DNA of 8,173 nucleotides from contig JAMBLK010000091.1 of the NCBI GenBank assembly GCA_023336855.1, positions 1-8,173 of the forward strand, in the 5' to 3' direction. The notes below the pieces were generated by a model. That model had not been told where the DNA came from and searched no databases. It was given only the letters and a program-made list of their open reading frames with translations. Positions 5,929-8,173 of the stretch are shown one piece after another; the stretch's first letter is position 1; the number at the start of each line of letters is the position of its first letter. Made by a program: the position numbers and the translations under genes. This stretch comes from Actinomycetes bacterium (GTDB taxonomy: Bacteria > Actinomycetota > Acidimicrobiia > Spongiisociales > UBA5794).

Positions 5929-8173
5929 CCGTGAACACTTGATCCTTCATCACGTCGAAGCCGCCTTCGGTCCCCATCTCGTAGGCTTCCATCGGGGGAC
6001 ATGCGCAGACGACGTGTCGGTCTCCAAAGGCATTGTCGATCCGGCTGACCGGAACCCAGTACTTGTTCCTCCGAAGACCGTCCACCGGGTACGCGGCCAT
6101 CTCACGTTCGTACGGACGATCCCAAGCATCCGAAAGAAGATCTTCCGCCGGATGTGGTGCGCGGCGCAAGGCGCTCTCCTCTATCGCGACCGCCCCGGAG
6201 GCAACGGCGTCGATCTCTCCTTTGATCGCGACCATCGCGTCGCAGAAGCGGTCGAGTTCGAACTTCGACTCGGACTCGGTCGGTTCGATCATCAACGTCC
6301 CTGCGACCGGGAACGACATCGTTGGAGCATGGAAGCCGTAGTCGATGAGACGCTTCGCCACATCCTCGTTCGTGACGCCCGTGTCATGCTGGATATCACG
6401 GATGTCGATGATGCACTCGTGGGCGACGAATCCGTCATTGCCCGTGTACAGCACCGGATAGAACGGGGCGAGACGGGCGGCAACGTAGTTGGCGTTGAGG
6501 ATTGCCGTCTCCGTGGCCGAGCGGAGGCCCGACGCACCCATCATCGCGATATACGCCCAGGAGATAGCGAGCACACCCGCTGAGCCCCACGGAGCGGACG
6601 CTACGGCACCGATCCCGTCCTCGTGGCCCGGCATGTCCGGGATGAGCGGATGGCCGGGGAGGAATGGGGCGAGATGTGCCTTCACCGCGACCGGGCCGAT
6701 ACCTGGCCCGCCTCCCCCGTGGGGAATCGCGAACGTCTTGTGGAGATTGAGGTGAGAGACGTCGCTCCCGAACGCACCGGGTTCGGCGATCCCCACCATG
6801 GCGTTGAGGTTCGCACCATCGAGATAGACCTGTCCGCCGTGCTCGTGAACGATGTCACACACGTCGACGATCGAGTCCTCGAAGACACCGTGCGTCGACG
6901 GGTACGTGACCATGATGGCTGCCAGGGCGTCGGCATGTTCCGCTGCCTTAGCCCGCAAGTCATCGACGTCGATGCTTCCATCATCGCTCGTCTTCACAAC
7001 GACGACCCGCATCCCTGCCATCGACGCCGACGCGGGATTCGTTCCGTGGGCGGAGGCCGGGATGAGGCACACGTCGCGGTGTCCCTCGCCGCGAGACTCG
7101 TGATATGCCCCGATCGCAAGGAGGCCGGTGAACTCCCCCTGCGCTCCCGAGTTGGGTTGCACAGACACGGCTTCGTACCCCGTCAGGTCCGCAAGCCACC
7201 GCTCCATGTCTGCGATCAGTTCGAGGTACCCGGCCGCCTGGTCGAGTGGCACGAACGGGTGGATCTCTGAGAACTCCGGCCACGTGATGGCCGCCATCTC
7301 CGCAGCAGCGTTCAACTTCATCGTGCACGATCCGAGAGAGATCATCGACCGGTCGAGGGCGATGTCACGATCCTGGAGACGGCGGAGATAGCGCATCATC
7401 TCGGTCTCGGATCGATAGGCATGGAACACCTCATGATCCATGAACGCTGTGGTGCGCTCCAACGGTCCGGGTATCCCCGACGGCGCAGTGTCGACAAGCA
7501 CTTCGGCGTCGGCTCTCACGCCGAAGACCTCGAACAGGGCGTCGACGTAGTCGACGGTGATCGTCTCGTCGAAGGTCACCCCGACCGTTGTGGCATCCAC
7601 GGGTCGCAGGTTGATCCTTCGATGTCCGGCCCTCGCGAGCGTCTCCTCGGCGTTGGAGACCTCGATCGTGATCGTATCGAACCATGAGTCGTTGCGAACC
7701 GTCACGCCGGCAGAGCGGAGCCCCGATTCAAGGGCATTGGCGAGTCGGTGGATGCGGGTGGCGATCCGGATCAGGCCGTCCGGTCCGTGATAGGCCCCGT
7801 ACAGACCGGCCATGACGGCGAGAAGCACCTGAGCGGTACAGATATTCGACGTCGCCTTCTCGCGACGAATGTGCTGCTCGCGGGTCTGGAGGGCGAGACG
7901 CAACGCGATACGCCCGTCGACGTCTTTCGATACTCCGACCATGCGTCCGGGGAGCTGTCGTTTGTACTCGTCCCGTGTGGCCATGAATGCTGCGTGGGGC
8001 CCTCCGAACATCATCGGTACGCCGAAACGCTGCGAACTGCCGACCACCGCATCGGCATCGAATTCGCCGGGCGGAGTGATAAGCGTCATCGCCAGCAGAT
8101 CAACAGCGAACACGACCAGGGCTCCCGCCTCGTGAATCCGCTCCACGGCCGCGCCGTGATCTTCGATCGTTCC
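5921..8173 (-). CDS. gcvP: Glycine dehydrogenase (decarboxylating), P protein of the glycine cleavage system, 5' end missing
   Basis: This PLP enzyme decarboxylates glycine and transfers the aminomethyl group to the lipoyl arm of GcvH, the first step of glycine cleavage, feeding one-carbon units into folate. The window holds 750 codons plus the stop; compared with about 957 aa in E. coli, roughly 200 N-terminal residues lie beyond base 8173. Numbered from the first visible codon, REQHIRREKATSNICT is at 98-113, GSCTMKLNAAAEM at 281-293 and YPSTHGVFE at 424-432. The PLP-binding lysine is Lys479 in SHLNLHKTFAIPHGGGGPG (codon at 6737-6739). Both halves of the tandem structure are represented, so this is the single-chain form, not split GcvPA/GcvPB. 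A GTG at 8144-8146 (ERIHEAG follows) is an internal valine codon: family-like sequence continues past it to the window edge. The C-terminus runs about 18 residues past the usual end after CPPMEAYE. The stop overlaps the next gene by 8 bases. Confidence 0.96.
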   Translation of the reverse strand, partial: GTIEDHGAAVERIHEAGALVVFAVDLLAMTLITPPGEFDADAVVGSSQRFGVPMMFGGPHAAFMATRDEYKRQLPGRMVGVSKDVDGRIALRLALQTREQHIRREKATSNICTAQVLLAVMAGLYGAYHGPDGLIRIATRIHRLANALESGLRSAGVTVRNDSWFDTITIEVSNAEETLARAGHRRINLRPVDATTVGVTFDETITVDYVDALFEVFGVRADAEVLVDTAPSGIPGPLERTTAFMDHEVFHAYRSETEMMRYLRRLQDRDIALDRSMISLGSCTMKLNAAAEMAAITWPEFSEIHPFVPLDQAAGYLELIADMERWLADLTGYEAVSVQPNSGAQGEFTGLLAIGAYHESRGEGHRDVCLIPASAHGTNPASASMAGMRVVVVKTSDDGSIDVDDLRAKAAEHADALAAIMVTYPSTHGVFEDSIVDVCDIVHEHGGQVYLDGANLNAMVGIAEPGAFGSDVSHLNLHKTFAIPHGGGGPGIGPVAVKAHLAPFLPGHPLIPDMPGHEDGIGAVASAPWGSAGVLAISWAYIAMMGASGLRSATETAILNANYVAARLAPFYPVLYTGNDGFVAHECIIDIRDIQHDTGVTNEDVAKRLIDYGFHAPTMSFPVAGTLMIEPTESESKFELDRFCDAMVAIKGEIDAVASGAVAIEESALRRAPHPAEDLLSDAWDRPYEREMAAYPVDGLRRNKYWVPVSRIDNAFGDRHVVCACPPMEAYEMGTEGGFDVMKDQVFTDE

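Noticed and set aside
5452..5934. 160-residue open frame opposite the nitroreductase-family gene, almost the same span
   Set aside because: The minus-strand frame carries family motifs (GRKSKN...PLEV, WYRNIQASPA). The plus-strand frame shows none.
5939..7270. Long plus-strand frames (5939-6583 and 6623-7270) opposite gcvP
   Set aside because: They are shadows of a strongly conserved gcvP and their translations contain no domain pattern.
8144..8146. GTG as a possible start of a shorter gcvP
   Set aside because: The frame stays open to the window edge with family-like sequence, and a start here would remove about 200 conserved N-terminal residues. It is an internal valine codon.

Overview
The window is GC-rich (around 60% by eye) and densely coded, with seven genes, very short gaps and several overlaps. 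The best guess for the host is a high-GC actinobacterium-like lineage, with Acidimicrobiia as one possibility. This rests on three things: a protein of the deazaflavin (F420)-dependent nitroreductase family, a Phd/YefM-PIN toxin-antitoxin pair of a type common in actinobacteria, and two genes without a clear Shine-Dalgarno that carry a TANNNT box at the exact spacing expected of leaderless mRNAs. F420 is also made by Chloroflexota and some others, so the assignment is tentative.

Left part (43-3523, + strand): a two-gene fatty acid beta-oxidation operon. A FadI-type 3-ketoacyl-CoA thiolase (435 aa) is followed after 10 bases by a FadJ-type alpha subunit (720 aa) that fuses enoyl-CoA hydratase/isomerase to 3-hydroxyacyl-CoA dehydrogenase. 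Together they carry out the last three steps of each beta-oxidation cycle, and the gene order matches the E. coli fadIJ operon. A weak GC hairpin follows the second stop.

Middle (3557-4191, - strand): a compact type II toxin-antitoxin operon, a Phd/YefM-like antitoxin whose TGA stop overlaps the GTG start of a PIN-domain (VapC-like) ribonuclease toxin. It shares an 86-bp divergent promoter region with the next gene.

Right part: a 12-helix MFS transporter (4278-5462, +) of unknown substrate runs tail to tail into a deazaflavin-dependent nitroreductase-family gene (5443-5928, -), overlapping it by 20 bases. That gene in turn overlaps by 8 bases the 3' end of gcvP, the glycine decarboxylase P protein (5921 to beyond 8173, -), whose first roughly 200 residues lie outside the window.

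No tRNA, rRNA, CRISPR array, insertion sequence or phage gene was seen. This is mostly ordinary chromosomal metabolism, and I did not find a convincing undescribed system. The points most worth checking are the two back-to-back leaderless-type promoters, the Thr in place of the usual dehydrogenase Asn in the FadJ-like protein, and the tight coupling of the nitroreductase-family gene to gcvP.
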